Of a stretch of DNA of 64,000 nucleotides, positions 53,784-62,936 are shown one piece after another. Where the stretch lies: positions 16,881 through 80,880 of the forward strand of contig NZ_QNUF01000026.1 of NCBI RefSeq assembly GCF_003385455.1, read 5' to 3'. Origin of the DNA: Chryseobacterium rhizosphaerae (GTDB taxonomy: Bacteria; Bacteroidota; Bacteroidia; Flavobacteriales; Weeksellaceae). Position numbers and translations under genes: made by a program. The stretch's first letter is position 1. Each line of letters opens with the position of its first letter. The notes beneath the pieces are model-generated. The model saw only the letters and a list, made by a program, of their open reading frames with translations. It ran no database searches and was not told where the DNA came from.

Positions 53784-55397
53784 ATGAGAATACATAAATT
53801 AAAGCTTATCGTTTTATTAGGGGTTTTTGCGTCTTACACTACCTCATGTTCTGTTCAGAACAATGTTGTAAAGACTCCTCCAACTCAAAACAGCACAACA
53901 AAACCTAACAATAATACAACGAAGCCAAAAGAACCTGTAGCGGTTACCAAGCCTCAAACAGGAATTCCAACAGAAGAAACTTTCAGAACCACTCTTCCGG
54001 AAATTAAAAGAGAATTCCGGGGAGCATGGATTGCCAGTGTTGCGAATATCAACTGGCCTTCAAGAAATAATCTGACCGTAGAGCAGCAGAAAGCAGAAGC
54101 GATCAGCATGCTCGATATGCTGAAAGATAATAATTTCAATGCAGCCATCTTCCAGATCAGACCTTCGGCAGATGCTCTTTATACCAGTAATATTGAACCA
54201 TGGTCTTACTTTTTAACCGGAGAAACCGGAACCGCTCCTTATCCCAATTATGATCCGCTTCAGTTTTGGATTGAGGAAGCACATAAAAGAGGGTTAGAGC
54301 TTCATGTCTGGCTGAACCCTTACCGGGCTCACCATACGAACGGAGGTTCAGTAAACAGTTTATCAATGGCCAATAAACTTTCCGATATTGTAGTAAGATT
54401 AAAGAACGGGATGTATTGGTTTGATCCTGCTAATCCTAAAACACAGGGTCACGTTTCCAATGTTGTAAAAGATATTGTGAAAAGATATGATATAGATGCA
54501 GTTCACTTTGATGACTATTTCTATCCTTATGCCACCTACAACAGAGGGGCAGACTTTCCTGACAATGCCAGCTGGAATACTTATGTAAGCAATGGTGGAA
54601 CATTATCAAGAGCAGACTGGCGAAGAGATAACGTTAATAAATTTGTAGAACGTATCTATAAAGAAATCCACGCTGAAAAAAGTTATGTAAGATTTGGAAT
54701 CAGCCCGTTCGGAATCTGGAAACCGGGATATCCAACAGGAATTGTTGGATCTTCACAGTATGATGAACTGTATGCAGACGCCAAATTATGGTTAAACAAA
54801 GGGTGGGTAGACTATTTCTCACCACAGCTATACTGGCCTATAGATTCAAAAGGACAGAGCTTTGAAGCGCTGTTAAACTGGTGGCAGGGAGAAAATACCT
54901 TGAACCGTCACTTATGGCCGGGGTTAAATACAGTGGAGATCAAGGTTTCTGACCGTCCTACGGAGATTAAAAATCAAATTGAAATTTCCAGAAATATTCT
55001 GAAAAAAGATGCCGGAGAAATCCACTGGAGTATTGCCGGGCTTACAAAGAATTCAAATATGCTTCCGGTCCTTAAAAACGGACCTTACAGTGAAAAAGCA
55101 TTGGTCCCTAAAACACCATGGATAAAAGCTGTCCCGTTACAGGCTCCTACATTGTTTATTACAGACATCGGAAGTTCTGCACGGGTAAACTGGAGTACCA
55201 AAAATATAGGTGAAGTTTTTCAATGGGTACTTTTTACGCAGTATAACGGACAGTGGGAAACTGAAATCATAACACTGGATACCCTTTCAAAAGATATCCC
55301 TAAGTTCAAGGATGGAAAAAAATTAAATGCTGTCGCCATCAAAGCTATTGACAGACTTGGAAATGAAAGTGATTATATCGCAAAAAAAATCAAATAA
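53784..55397 (+). CDS. GHL10-family glycosyl hydrolase (YngK-like) lipoprotein
   Basis: A 537-residue surface lipoprotein; the signal ends ASYTTSC22 and is followed by a Thr/Asn/Pro-rich linker. The (beta/alpha)8 hydrolase begins with EFRGAWIASVANINWPSRNN. The family patterns FNAAIFQIRPSADALY, LHVWLNPYRAH, VHFDDYFYPY and DYFSPQLYWPI are clear, which matches glycosyl hydrolase-like family 10 (PF02638). The catalytic acidic residues probably lie in HFDDYFYP. A fibronectin-like tail of about 90 residues ends the protein. The substrate is not established, possibly peptidoglycan or glycans. Confidence 0.88.
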   Translation: MRIHKLKLIVLLGVFASYTTSCSVQNNVVKTPPTQNSTTKPNNNTTKPKEPVAVTKPQTGIPTEETFRTTLPEIKREFRGAWIASVANINWPSRNNLTVEQQKAEAISMLDMLKDNNFNAAIFQIRPSADALYTSNIEPWSYFLTGETGTAPYPNYDPLQFWIEEAHKRGLELHVWLNPYRAHHTNGGSVNSLSMANKLSDIVVRLKNGMYWFDPANPKTQGHVSNVVKDIVKRYDIDAVHFDDYFYPYATYNRGADFPDNASWNTYVSNGGTLSRADWRRDNVNKFVERIYKEIHAEKSYVRFGISPFGIWKPGYPTGIVGSSQYDELYADAKLWLNKGWVDYFSPQLYWPIDSKGQSFEALLNWWQGENTLNRHLWPGLNTVEIKVSDRPTEIKNQIEISRNILKKDAGEIHWSIAGLTKNSNMLPVLKNGPYSEKALVPKTPWIKAVPLQAPTLFITDIGSSARVNWSTKNIGEVFQWVLFTQYNGQWETEIITLDTLSKDIPKFKDGKKLNAVAIKAIDRLGNESDYIAKKIK

Positions 55398-55721
55398 ATT
55401 TTTGAAATAAAAAGCGAAAAGAAGCTGAGAAATGAAGTGATGATGGCATCAGTTGATATAGGGATATCTGCAAAAATCTTTGATTTTATGGTACCCTGAT
55501 CATAAAATGTATACAAGTCTTAGCGCTTTTGTGCTAGCTAACAATAAGAAACCCGGTTCATTGTAGAACCGGGTTTTATTTTAGAATTACTATAAATTAT
55601 TAATTTAAATCAATGAAAATCAGTTAAATATAAATTGATTTTGAATTTGTGTGTTAAAATTTAAAGCATTGTCGGAATCATTTTTGCATTATGAATCTCA
55701 TAATCACCAAAATATAACATT
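55398..55721. other. Intergenic region between GHL10 and ferritin genes
   Basis: No gene. A strong terminator lies 150 bp after the GHL10 stop codon, leaving a long 3' untranslated stretch without visible features. The ferritin promoter must lie in the last 140 bp; CATTTTTG just before the ATG is an imperfect -7 box. Confidence 0.5.
55549..55578 (+). terminator. Rho-independent terminator downstream of GHL10 gene
   Basis: AAACCCGGTTC (55549-55559) pairs with GAACCGGGTTT (55566-55576), followed by T-rich sequence. Confidence 0.88.
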
Positions 55722-56273
55722 ATGAATACGAACAGACTTTCCGCAAACATGGAAAAAGCACTTAGTGACCAAATGAATAAGGAAATTCATGCATCACACG
55801 TTTTTTTATCTTATGGAATTTGGGCTGATGACAAAGGATATCAGGGGATTGCCAATTTTCTTTACAGACATGCTCAGGAAGAACGAAATCATTCAATCAA
55901 ATTCATGGAATATATTCTCAACAGAGGGGGCAAGCCGAAAGTAAATGCCATTCCCGCTCCTCCGGCAGATCCGAAAACACTTACCGCATGTTTTGATGGA
56001 GTCTTTAAACATGAAGTGGATAATACAACGGCCATCTACAAAATTGTAGACCTTTCAATGGATGAAAAGGACTGGGCAACATGGAACTTTATGCAGTGGT
56101 TTGTACAGGAACAGATTGAAGAAGAAACACTGGCTCATAACTTAATTGATAAATTGAAAATTGCAGGTGGTGACAGAGCAACCGACGAATCTTTATTTAC
56201 TTTAGATAAAACATTACAGGAAGCTCCGAATGACGTGCCACTGGCACAGAATGCCACGGGAGACAATCCCTAA
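55722..56273 (+). CDS. ftnA: Ferritin (FtnA type)
   Basis: A 183-residue iron-storage protein forming 24-mer cages. The ferroxidase ligands are visible as the first glutamate in NKEIHASHVFL, the E-x-x-H pair in QEERNHSIKF, the later glutamate in VFKHEVDNT and the glutamine/glutamate helix VQEQIEEETLAHNLIDKL. The usual length is 165-175, so the tail (ATGDNP) is a little longer. Single gene with a terminator. Confidence 0.92.
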   Translation: MNTNRLSANMEKALSDQMNKEIHASHVFLSYGIWADDKGYQGIANFLYRHAQEERNHSIKFMEYILNRGGKPKVNAIPAPPADPKTLTACFDGVFKHEVDNTTAIYKIVDLSMDEKDWATWNFMQWFVQEQIEEETLAHNLIDKLKIAGGDRATDESLFTLDKTLQEAPNDVPLAQNATGDNP

Positions 56274-56302
56274 AGCCTGATTATTAAAATAAAATGAGTT
56301 GA

Positions 56303-56334
56303 AAATCTGCCAGAATAACGGCAGATTTTTTTAT
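56303..56334 (+). terminator. Terminator of the ferritin gene
   Basis: AAAATCTGCC (56303-56312) pairs with GGCAGATTTT (56321-56330), followed by T residues. Confidence 0.9.
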
Positions 56335-56357
56335 TATGAATCTCCCTTTAAAATCAC

Positions 56358-56365
56358 TATCTTTG
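56358..56365 (+). promoter_or_regulatory. -7 box of the ychF promoter
   Basis: TATCTTTG fits TAnnTTTG, about 90 bp upstream of ATG 56455. A good -33 TTG was not found. Confidence 0.45.
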
Positions 56366-56454
56366 CACACTCATAATTCAAGGTCCATCATTCACTAGTA
56401 AAAGTTGGAGGAATCTTGAATTACAATTGAACCTTAAACTTTGAATTTTACAAT

Positions 56455-57546
<1,092 letters not shown>

Positions 57547-57574
57547 GAGAAAAATATTAAAGTTAGTTTGTAAT

Positions 57575-57612
57575 AAAAAAACGCTTCCATGAATTTGGGA
57601 GCGTTTTTTGCG
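57575..57612 (+). terminator. Terminator of ychF
   Basis: AACGCTTCC near 57580-57588 pairs with GGGAGCGTT near 57598-57606 (one mismatch), flanked by A and T runs. It is closely similar to the hairpin at 57667. Confidence 0.85.
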
Positions 57613-57663
57613 ATACCGGAAATATAAACATGGATTATTGTTTGGATTTCTTTTTTACTGATA

Positions 57664-57691
57664 AAAAAACGCTTCCATATGGGAAGCGTTT
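57664..57691 (-). terminator. Terminator of the leader-peptide genes
   Basis: AAACGCTTCC (57668-57677) pairs with GGAAGCGTTT (57682-57691). On the minus strand it is followed by TTTTTTTAT, so it should end the minus-strand peptide transcript whose last gene stops at 57705. Confidence 0.8.
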
Positions 57692-57704
57692 CATTATCAT
57701 TATA

Positions 57705-57869
57705 TTATTCAAGTTCTATAGGTCCCGGCTGGCACTGTGGCTCTGCACAGCTTAGAGAGTATCTCTTACATTGTAGGTTTGCAAGTAAACACATTTCTTT
57801 TCCTCCGGTGATAATTCTTAGTTCTTTTTTGTTTAATTTTTTCCCGTTGTTTAATGTTTGATTTTTCAT
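57705..57869 (-). CDS. Double-glycine leader peptide A (bacteriocin-like), 4-Cys core
   Basis: A 54-residue peptide that falls below common ORF cut-offs. The 23-residue leader holds GKKLNKKELRIITGG; the core of 31 residues begins KEMC and contains C-x6-C-x6-C-x4-C, then QPGPIELE. Cysteine is at core position 4, as in the four other peptides of this region. The leader is of the Chryseobacterium bacteriocin-like type, usually cleaved after GG on export. No dedicated peptidase-ABC transporter is nearby. The upstream stretch TAAAATCA before the ATG is shared with siblings. Confidence 0.8.
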   Translation of the reverse strand: MKNQTLNNGKKLNKKELRIITGGKEMCLLANLQCKRYSLSCAEPQCQPGPIELE

Positions 57870-57923
57870 TGTCTTGATTTTATAGGTTAGTTGTTATAGG
57901 TATTTTTTTAAATAGTATTTATA

Positions 57924-58094
57924 TTATGGTAAAAGAGGATCTGGTACATATCTGCACTGTCGCTCTGCACAGCTTGCTCCAACAATTCTGCATAAACCTG
58001 TCGTAAGATCAACACACTGTAGTAAACCACCTGTAATCGTTCTTAGCTCTTTTTTATTTAATTTTTTGCCATTGTCTAGGTTCTTGTTTTTCAT
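57924..58094 (-). CDS. Double-glycine leader peptide B (bacteriocin-like), 4-Cys core
   Basis: A 56-residue peptide with the same 23-residue leader type (GKKLNKKELRTITGG). The core of 33 residues begins LLQC and has the pattern C-x7-C-x6-C-x4-C, ending RYVPDPLLP. It is nearest to peptides A and D (core motif SCAExQC). The gene is 54 bp upstream of peptide A, so they are probably co-transcribed. Maturation and function are unknown. Confidence 0.8.
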   Translation of the reverse strand: MKNKNLDNGKKLNKKELRTITGGLLQCVDLTTGLCRIVGASCAERQCRYVPDPLLP

Positions 58095-58267
58095 AGCACT
58101 TAATTTTAATTGGATTGAGTGAATTTATTCTTAGAAGTTGTATAAACTTCATAAAATAAAACGGTTATATCAAAGTCTTTTAAAACTTTTTTAGTTATTT
58201 TAAGTTGCCCACTTTGTATAGCGTGAGCAGACTTAAGTTTTTTATAGTAAAAAGTTTTGGCAGCTTT

Positions 58268-58471
58268 TTATTCTATAAGTTGTGGTCTGCATACTTTTTG
58301 AGCGCAGCCTACAGAAATTGTGGTACAGTTTCTGGGATCACCAGGTGGATAGGTTTCACATGGCCACTCAGGACATAAGACAGGCTGCATACAGTCAAGC
58401 ATACCCCCTGTAATCATTTTTAACTCTTTTTTGTTTAGTTTTTTCCCGGCTTGTAAAATTTGTTTTTTCAT
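58268..58471 (-). CDS. Double-glycine leader peptide C, 6-Cys core
   Basis: From ATG 58471 (MKKQILQAGKKLNKKELKMI) the product has 67 residues; a longer frame from 58564 adds 31 residues unlike any sibling and is rejected. The 23-residue leader ends ITGG. The 44-residue core begins MLDC and has six cysteines, C-x5-C-x4-C-x10-C-x6-C-x4-C, ending CRPQLIE. It is the close sibling of peptide E (both start MLDCM and end with CRPQ). An even number of cysteines suggests three disulfides or enzymatic thioether links; this is inference. Confidence 0.8.
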   Translation of the reverse strand: MKKQILQAGKKLNKKELKMITGGMLDCMQPVLCPEWPCETYPPGDPRNCTTISVGCAQKVCRPQLIE

Positions 58472-58585
58472 GGGTCTGATTTTTAATGACTTAGTTTTCA
58501 CGAATGTAATAAAAATAAATGAGCGTAAATCACTTTTTGTAGAGAAATGACTAATTATTTTCACGATACGCTGAAATATTAATAA

Positions 58586-58943
58586 TTAGGTCCACATTCA
58601 ATCTGCCTATTATCAGATATGCTTTTTGATTTTGGAACTCCGGGGCGGCTGGATCTTGAGGAGTTTATGCAAAAAAATGATAAGTTCAATGTCAATTTGG
58701 AACGTTTTGCATTTCTCGCAGGACGCAGTTTATCAGCTTTTAAGAGAGACTTTAAAAAAAATCTTCAACGAGACCCCTAACCGATGGTTAATTAAAAGAA
58801 GGCTGCAGGAAGCATTATTTCTGATTAAAGAGAAAAAGCAGAGACCAACAGATATTTATATTGATTTAGGCTTTGAAGATCTTTCCCATTTTTCTTTTGC
58901 ATTCAAGAAAGAGTTTGGGATCTCAGCGAGTAGTTTGTCATAG
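58586..58943 (+). pseudogene. AraC-family regulator, N-terminally truncated and frameshifted
   Basis: An open frame from 58586 encodes LLSDMLFDFGTPGRLDLEEF then NLERFAFLAGRSLSAFKRDF and stops. The adjacent frame resumes with FNETPNRWLIKRRLQEALFL and DIYIDLGFEDLSHFSFAFKK to the stop at 58943. Together they make a proper AraC helix-turn-helix domain. Joining them requires removing one A from an A8 run at 58754-58761. The N-terminal half of the regulator is missing upstream. The frame at 58626, sometimes readable as a 105-residue ORF, starts out of frame. Confidence 0.82.
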
Positions 58944-58993
58944 TACTGAAATTATTTCCGGTCTTCTTAGTGTTTTTAACTCAAAGGTTTCCA

Positions 58994-59009
58994 TAACTTT
59001 GTATATTTG
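58994..59009 (+). promoter_or_regulatory. Overlapping -7 boxes upstream of the AraC gene
   Basis: TAACTTTG (58994-59001) is followed at once by TATATTTG (59002-59009); both fit TAnnTTTG. The ATG is at 59030. Confidence 0.55.
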
Positions 59010-59029
59010 AATTTTACAAATCATCTGCT

Positions 59030-59968
59030 ATGGAAAAGATAGCTCATACTTCACTGGAAGATTTTTATAGAGAAATGGCGGCCAAGCTGGGGAAAGACCT
59101 TGAAAGTATTTTCCCAAAAGGACTTCATAAAGACATCGGACATTTTAATGTTTTTGATATTGCCCAAACTATTGAAAGGATAAAGACCACGTCAGAAATG
59201 CCTTACAATAGAAGGAAGTATTATAAAATAAGCTTTATCAGAGGCAGAAACAGAGCTGAATATGCCGATAAAGTTATTTCCATACAGCAGAATGCTTTAT
59301 TGTTTGCAACCCCTAAAGTTCCTTATCACTGGGTTCCGGAATCTTCCGAACAGTCAGGAAGTTTTTGTGTGTTTACCGAAGACTTTTTCATAAAAGATAA
59401 ATCCTATAACAGTCTGGAAGACCTTCCGATCTTTCAGCCCGGAGGAGTACCTGTCTTTGAGATTGATGATGAGATGGCTGAAGAAATTGAAATTCTTTTT
59501 AAAAAAATAAAAAAAGAGATTGCTTCAGATTATATCTACAAATATGACCTGATTAGAAATTATGTACTGGAACTGATTCATTATGGGCAAAAGCTACAGC
59601 CCGCATCCAATATTTCAACTTCAAACGATGCTTCCATGAGGGTGGTTTCTTTATTTATAGAATTACTGGAAAGACAGTTCCCCATTGAATCTACAGAACA
59701 GAGATTGCAGTTAAAGACGGCAAAAGACTATGCAGGCAGACTGGCTGTTCATGTCAATTATTTAAATAAAAAGCTGAAAGAAAGCACGGGGAAAACGACT
59801 ACCGAATGTATTGCGGACCGCATTATCCAGGAAGCTAAAATCCTTTTAAAACAGACTCAATGGAATGTTTCTGAGATTTCTTATGCTTTGGGTTTTGAAG
59901 AGATTGCTCACTTTTCAAACTTTTTTAAAAGGAAAACAACATTTGCCCCACTGGAATTTCGTTCATGA
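59030..59968 (+). CDS. AraC-family transcriptional regulator
   Basis: A 312-residue regulator. The N-terminal half shares YNRRKYYKISFIRGRNRAEY with the AraC protein at 31838, so they are paralogues. The C-terminal AraC domain reads KDYAGRLAVHVNYLNKKLKEST then WNVSEISYALGFEEIAHFSN, FFKRKTTFAPLEF. It is 89 bp upstream of the SDR gene on the same strand and probably activates it, by analogy with AraC-SDR pairs. Confidence 0.88.
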   Translation: MEKIAHTSLEDFYREMAAKLGKDLESIFPKGLHKDIGHFNVFDIAQTIERIKTTSEMPYNRRKYYKISFIRGRNRAEYADKVISIQQNALLFATPKVPYHWVPESSEQSGSFCVFTEDFFIKDKSYNSLEDLPIFQPGGVPVFEIDDEMAEEIEILFKKIKKEIASDYIYKYDLIRNYVLELIHYGQKLQPASNISTSNDASMRVVSLFIELLERQFPIESTEQRLQLKTAKDYAGRLAVHVNYLNKKLKESTGKTTTECIADRIIQEAKILLKQTQWNVSEISYALGFEEIAHFSNFFKRKTTFAPLEFRS

Positions 59969-60057
59969 TTTGAATTTTGCAAATTTCAGATTGATTCAAG
60001 CAAATAGTTCAAGACGAAAATACCTCAACTTTGTAACATCAAAATAATCAAAATAAA

Positions 60058-60822
60058 ATGGACACAAAAGCAAATATTGCATTGGTAACCGGAGGAAGCC
60101 GAGGCTTGGGTAAGAATTCTGCACTTAAAATTGCTCAAAAAGGATTGGACGTTATTATTACCTATAGAAGCAATAAAGAAGAAGCGGAAGCTGTAGTAGA
60201 GGAAATTAAAGCTTTGGGAAGAAAGGCGGCGGCTTTTCAGCTGGATACAAAAGATATAAAGAGCTTTGACGGATTTGTGAAGGCGGTTACGGATCATTTA
60301 CAGCAAAATACCGGAAGTTCGAATATCGATTACCTGATCAATAATGCAGGGACAGCTTTATATTCACCTATTACCGAAGTTACCGAAGAGCAGTTGGATG
60401 ATATCGTGGATATTCATTTCAAGGGTGTGTTTTTCTTAACCCAAAAACTGTTACCGTTTATCAATGATGGCGGGGGAATTGTAAATATTTCTTCAGGGTT
60501 GGCCAGATTTGCTACACCGGGATCATCTGTTTACGGTTCTATAAAAGCAGGCGTGGAAATGCTTACAAAGTATATGGCTAAGGAATTGGGAACCAGAAGA
60601 ATCAAAGCTAATGTAGTAGCGCCGGGAGCTATAGAAACTGATTTTGGAGGAGGAAGAGTAAGGGATAATAAAGATATAAACGCCGTAGTTGCAGGTGCTA
60701 CAGCCTTAGGAAGAGTAGGGCTTCCTGACGATATTGGTGGAGTAGTGGCCTTTTTATGTACCGAAGATGCAGGATGGATTAATGGGCAAAGAATTGAAGC
60801 CTCAGGAGGAATGTTTTTATAA
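60058..60822 (+). CDS. Short-chain dehydrogenase/reductase (SDR, classical)
   Basis: A 254-residue NAD(P)-dependent oxidoreductase. The cofactor motif is VTGGSRGLGKNSALKIA (TGxxxGxG) with a following YRSNKEEAE, suggesting NADPH preference. NNAG appears at about residue 97, the catalytic serine in VNISSGLARFA and Y-x-x-x-K in VYGSIKAGVEM. The C-terminus INGQRIEASGGMFL is typical. The substrate is unknown. Located directly after its likely AraC regulator. Confidence 0.9.
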   Translation: MDTKANIALVTGGSRGLGKNSALKIAQKGLDVIITYRSNKEEAEAVVEEIKALGRKAAAFQLDTKDIKSFDGFVKAVTDHLQQNTGSSNIDYLINNAGTALYSPITEVTEEQLDDIVDIHFKGVFFLTQKLLPFINDGGGIVNISSGLARFATPGSSVYGSIKAGVEMLTKYMAKELGTRRIKANVVAPGAIETDFGGGRVRDNKDINAVVAGATALGRVGLPDDIGGVVAFLCTEDAGWINGQRIEASGGMFL

Positions 60823-60845
60823 GCAGTCTGAAACGATATAGAAAA

Positions 60846-60879
60846 AAGAACCAACCTGATAGGGCTGGTTCTTTTTTTA
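60846..60879 (+). terminator. Terminator of the SDR gene
   Basis: AAGAACCA near 60847-60854 pairs with TGGTTCTT near 60866-60873, followed by T residues. Confidence 0.85.
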
Positions 60880-60893
60880 TGTATCTGTTGAAT

Positions 60894-61091
60894 CTAGTTT
60901 ATGGGTAAGATAGGACCAATGATTTCGATGGGATCAACGGGAGTAGGGGGCTGACACTGGGGTTCTTTGCAACCCGGTCCGTAGTATTGGCAACGTGTAC
61001 CGGAAATGATACATCTTACAAGCCCTCCAGTGATCATTTTCAATTCTTTTTTATTTAACTTTTTTCCTTTGTCTAATTTTTGATTTTTCAT
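60894..61091 (-). CDS. Double-glycine leader peptide D (bacteriocin-like), 4-Cys core
   Basis: A 65-residue peptide. The leader of 23 residues contains GKKLNKKELKMITGG. The 42-residue core begins LVRC and has C-x6-C-x6-C-x4-C followed by a Pro/Ile-rich tail, ending GPILPIN. It is the sibling of A and B (GCKEPQC compared with SCAEPQC). It is 30 bp downstream of peptide E on the same strand, so E and D probably form one transcript. Confidence 0.83.
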   Translation of the reverse strand: MKNQKLDKGKKLNKKELKMITGGLVRCIISGTRCQYYGPGCKEPQCQPPTPVDPIEIIGPILPIN

Positions 61092-61121
61092 AGTTTTGAT
61101 TTTAAATGAGTGATTCGGATA

Positions 61122-61319
61122 TTATTGTGGTCTGCATATTTTTTGCCCGCAAAAAGGGGAAATCATCGAACAGCCATTTTCATCAACATGAGATTCACAC
61201 GGTTCAAGATTCGGACTGCAGATAACCTGAGCTGGCATACAGTCCAGCATACCTCCGGCAATCGTTTTCAATTCTTTTTTGTTCAGTTTTTTTCCTTTTG
61301 TTAAGATTTTCGCTTTCAT
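61122..61319 (-). CDS. Double-glycine leader peptide E, 6-Cys core
   Basis: From ATG 61319 (MKAKILTKGKKLNKKELKTI) the product has 65 residues; an upstream ATG at 61376 adds 19 residues unlike its siblings and is rejected. The leader ends IAGG instead of ITGG. The 42-residue core starts MLDC and has C-x6-C-x6-C-x8-C-x6-C-x4-C, ending CRPQ. It closely resembles peptide C. Confidence 0.83.
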   Translation of the reverse strand: MKAKILTKGKKLNKKELKTIAGGMLDCMPAQVICSPNLEPCESHVDENGCSMISPFCGQKICRPQ

Positions 61320-61448
61320 AGGATGTTTATTTGTTTGATTTTCACTAAGATATATAAAATAATTGAAATATATCACATTGTGTGGATAAAAGTAGATGAT
61401 TATTCACTTATAATCGTTGTTTTTAACGTTATGAAAGGGATTGAAAAA

Positions 61449-61480
61449 ATAAAAGAACCGACTGTAGCCAGCCGGTTCGA
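61449..61480 (-). terminator. Terminator of the aminotransferase gene
   Basis: On the minus strand GAACCG (61478-61473) pairs with CGGTTC (61460-61455), with further CTGG pairs inside, followed by TTTTATTTTTTC. Confidence 0.8.
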
Positions 61481-61514
61481 AGTATGGTAAATATAATGTA
61501 TCAGGAAAGAATAC

Positions 61515-62663
61515 TTACACTTTTGAAAGATTTTCAATAGCCTTTTCCAGTGTTTCCTGCTTCTTGGCAAAACATAATCTGATAACATTTTCATTGACCT
61601 TGTTTTTGTAAAAGGAAGAAAAAGGAACGCTTGCAACTTTATGTTCAACGGTTAGCTGAGTTGCGAAGTCAAAATCATTTTTATCAGAGATCTTATTGTA
61701 TTTGACAGCCTGAAAGTAAGTTCCTTCACAATCCAGTAATTCAAAAGAAGTCCCGGAAAGGCCTTTTCTCAGAAAATCTCTCTTTTCCTGAAAGAACTGA
61801 TTAAGATGAGTATAATGTTCATCATTTTTCATGTATTCTGCCAGGGCAAGCTGAATAGGAGTGTTGACACAGAAAACATTAAACTGATGAACTTTTCGGA
61901 ACTCATCGGTTAAGTTTTTGGGAGCTGCACAATAGCCTACTTTCCAGCCTGTAACATGGAAAAGTTTTCCAAATGAGGCTACCAGAAGGCTTCTTTCCTT
62001 AAGTTCAGGATACTGGCATATGCTTAAATGCTGTTTTCCGTCAAAAACAATATTTTCATACACTTCATCGCTTAAAATAAGAATTGAACTACCTTTTACG
62101 AGTTTGATAAGTTCTTGAATATCATTTTCTTTCAGGATTTTCCCGGAAGGATTATTAGGATTGTTAAGAATGATCATTTTGGTTTTTTCGCTGATCAGAT
62201 TCTGTACAGCATTCCAGTTGATCTCATAGTCTGGAGCTTTCATCTCAAAGCGCTTTACGATACCTCCGAACAGCTCCACTGTAGGTTCATAACAATCATA
62301 TGCAGGTTCAAAAATAATGACCTCATCTTCTTTTTTAATAAAAGCGGCAATAGCTGTGAAAATGGCCTGAGTACCTCCTGCAGTAATGGTTATTTCTGTA
62401 TCGGGATGATAAGTTGCCTGATGGCTGTTTTCAATTTTTCTGGCAATTTCCTCCTTTAATCCAATCATTCCTCCCAATGGAGCATACTGGTTGAACCCCT
62501 TTTTTATGAAATGGTCTACATGGTTTAAGAGTTCCATATCAGGCATGAAATCAGGAAATCCCTGAGAGAGATTGATGGCTTCATTTTCATTGGCCAGCTG
62601 AGTCATCTGGCTGAAAATGGTAGTTCCCACATTGGAAAGTTTTGATAGAGGAAGTTGTATCAT
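61515..62663 (-). CDS. Class I PLP aminotransferase (methionine aminotransferase, YbdL-like)
   Basis: A 382-residue enzyme. N-terminal pattern: GTTIFSQMTQLANENEAINL, SQGFPDFMPD and QYAPLGGMIGLKEEIA. The pyridoxal lysine lies in SFGKLFHVTGWKVGYCAAP, the Asn-Pro motif in ILNNPNNPSGKIL and the terminal arginine in VIRLCFAKK. These patterns match the YbdL/kynurenine aminotransferase group, which prefers methionine as amino donor. Alone on its strand between two convergent or divergent units. Confidence 0.88.
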   Translation of the reverse strand: MIQLPLSKLSNVGTTIFSQMTQLANENEAINLSQGFPDFMPDMELLNHVDHFIKKGFNQYAPLGGMIGLKEEIARKIENSHQATYHPDTEITITAGGTQAIFTAIAAFIKKEDEVIIFEPAYDCYEPTVELFGGIVKRFEMKAPDYEINWNAVQNLISEKTKMIILNNPNNPSGKILKENDIQELIKLVKGSSILILSDEVYENIVFDGKQHLSICQYPELKERSLLVASFGKLFHVTGWKVGYCAAPKNLTDEFRKVHQFNVFCVNTPIQLALAEYMKNDEHYTHLNQFFQEKRDFLRKGLSGTSFELLDCEGTYFQAVKYNKISDKNDFDFATQLTVEHKVASVPFSSFYKNKVNENVIRLCFAKKQETLEKAIENLSKV

Positions 62664-62883
62664 AAAAGCGATTTTTGCTGTATCGAATTTAATGAAATAT
62701 TTAAAACAGTTTGAGGTTATCGGAAATTAAATCAAGAATTCTCTCCAAATCTAAAGAGAAACTCATATTTGATTTGAGTTGAAGGAAGAAAACCTGATTC
62801 CATAAAAATTCAATGTACTGTCGAGGAAGATTAGTGGAGAAAAATTAAATAAACATTTGTTTAAAAAGATGCTTTTTCTCTTT

Positions 62884-62911
62884 TTGTTTTGATGGAAGAT
62901 GCCTACATTTG
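62884..62911 (+). promoter_or_regulatory. Promoter of the DUF2867-like gene
   Basis: -33 TTG (62884-62886), a 17-base spacer and -7 TACATTTG (62904-62911) fit the Bacteroidota consensus. The ATG follows 25 bp later. Confidence 0.6.
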
Positions 62912-62936
62912 TTAGACCAATAACCCATTTAAATCT

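Noticed and set aside
58626..58943. A 105-residue AraC-like protein
   Set aside because: Its first third is out of frame; only the second part matches AraC, and the missing part lies in the neighbouring frame before the A8 run.
57705..61319. CRISPR-like array or tandem DNA repeats in the peptide region
   Set aside because: The repeated DNA is explained by conserved leader codons of separate genes; spacing is irregular and there are no cas genes.
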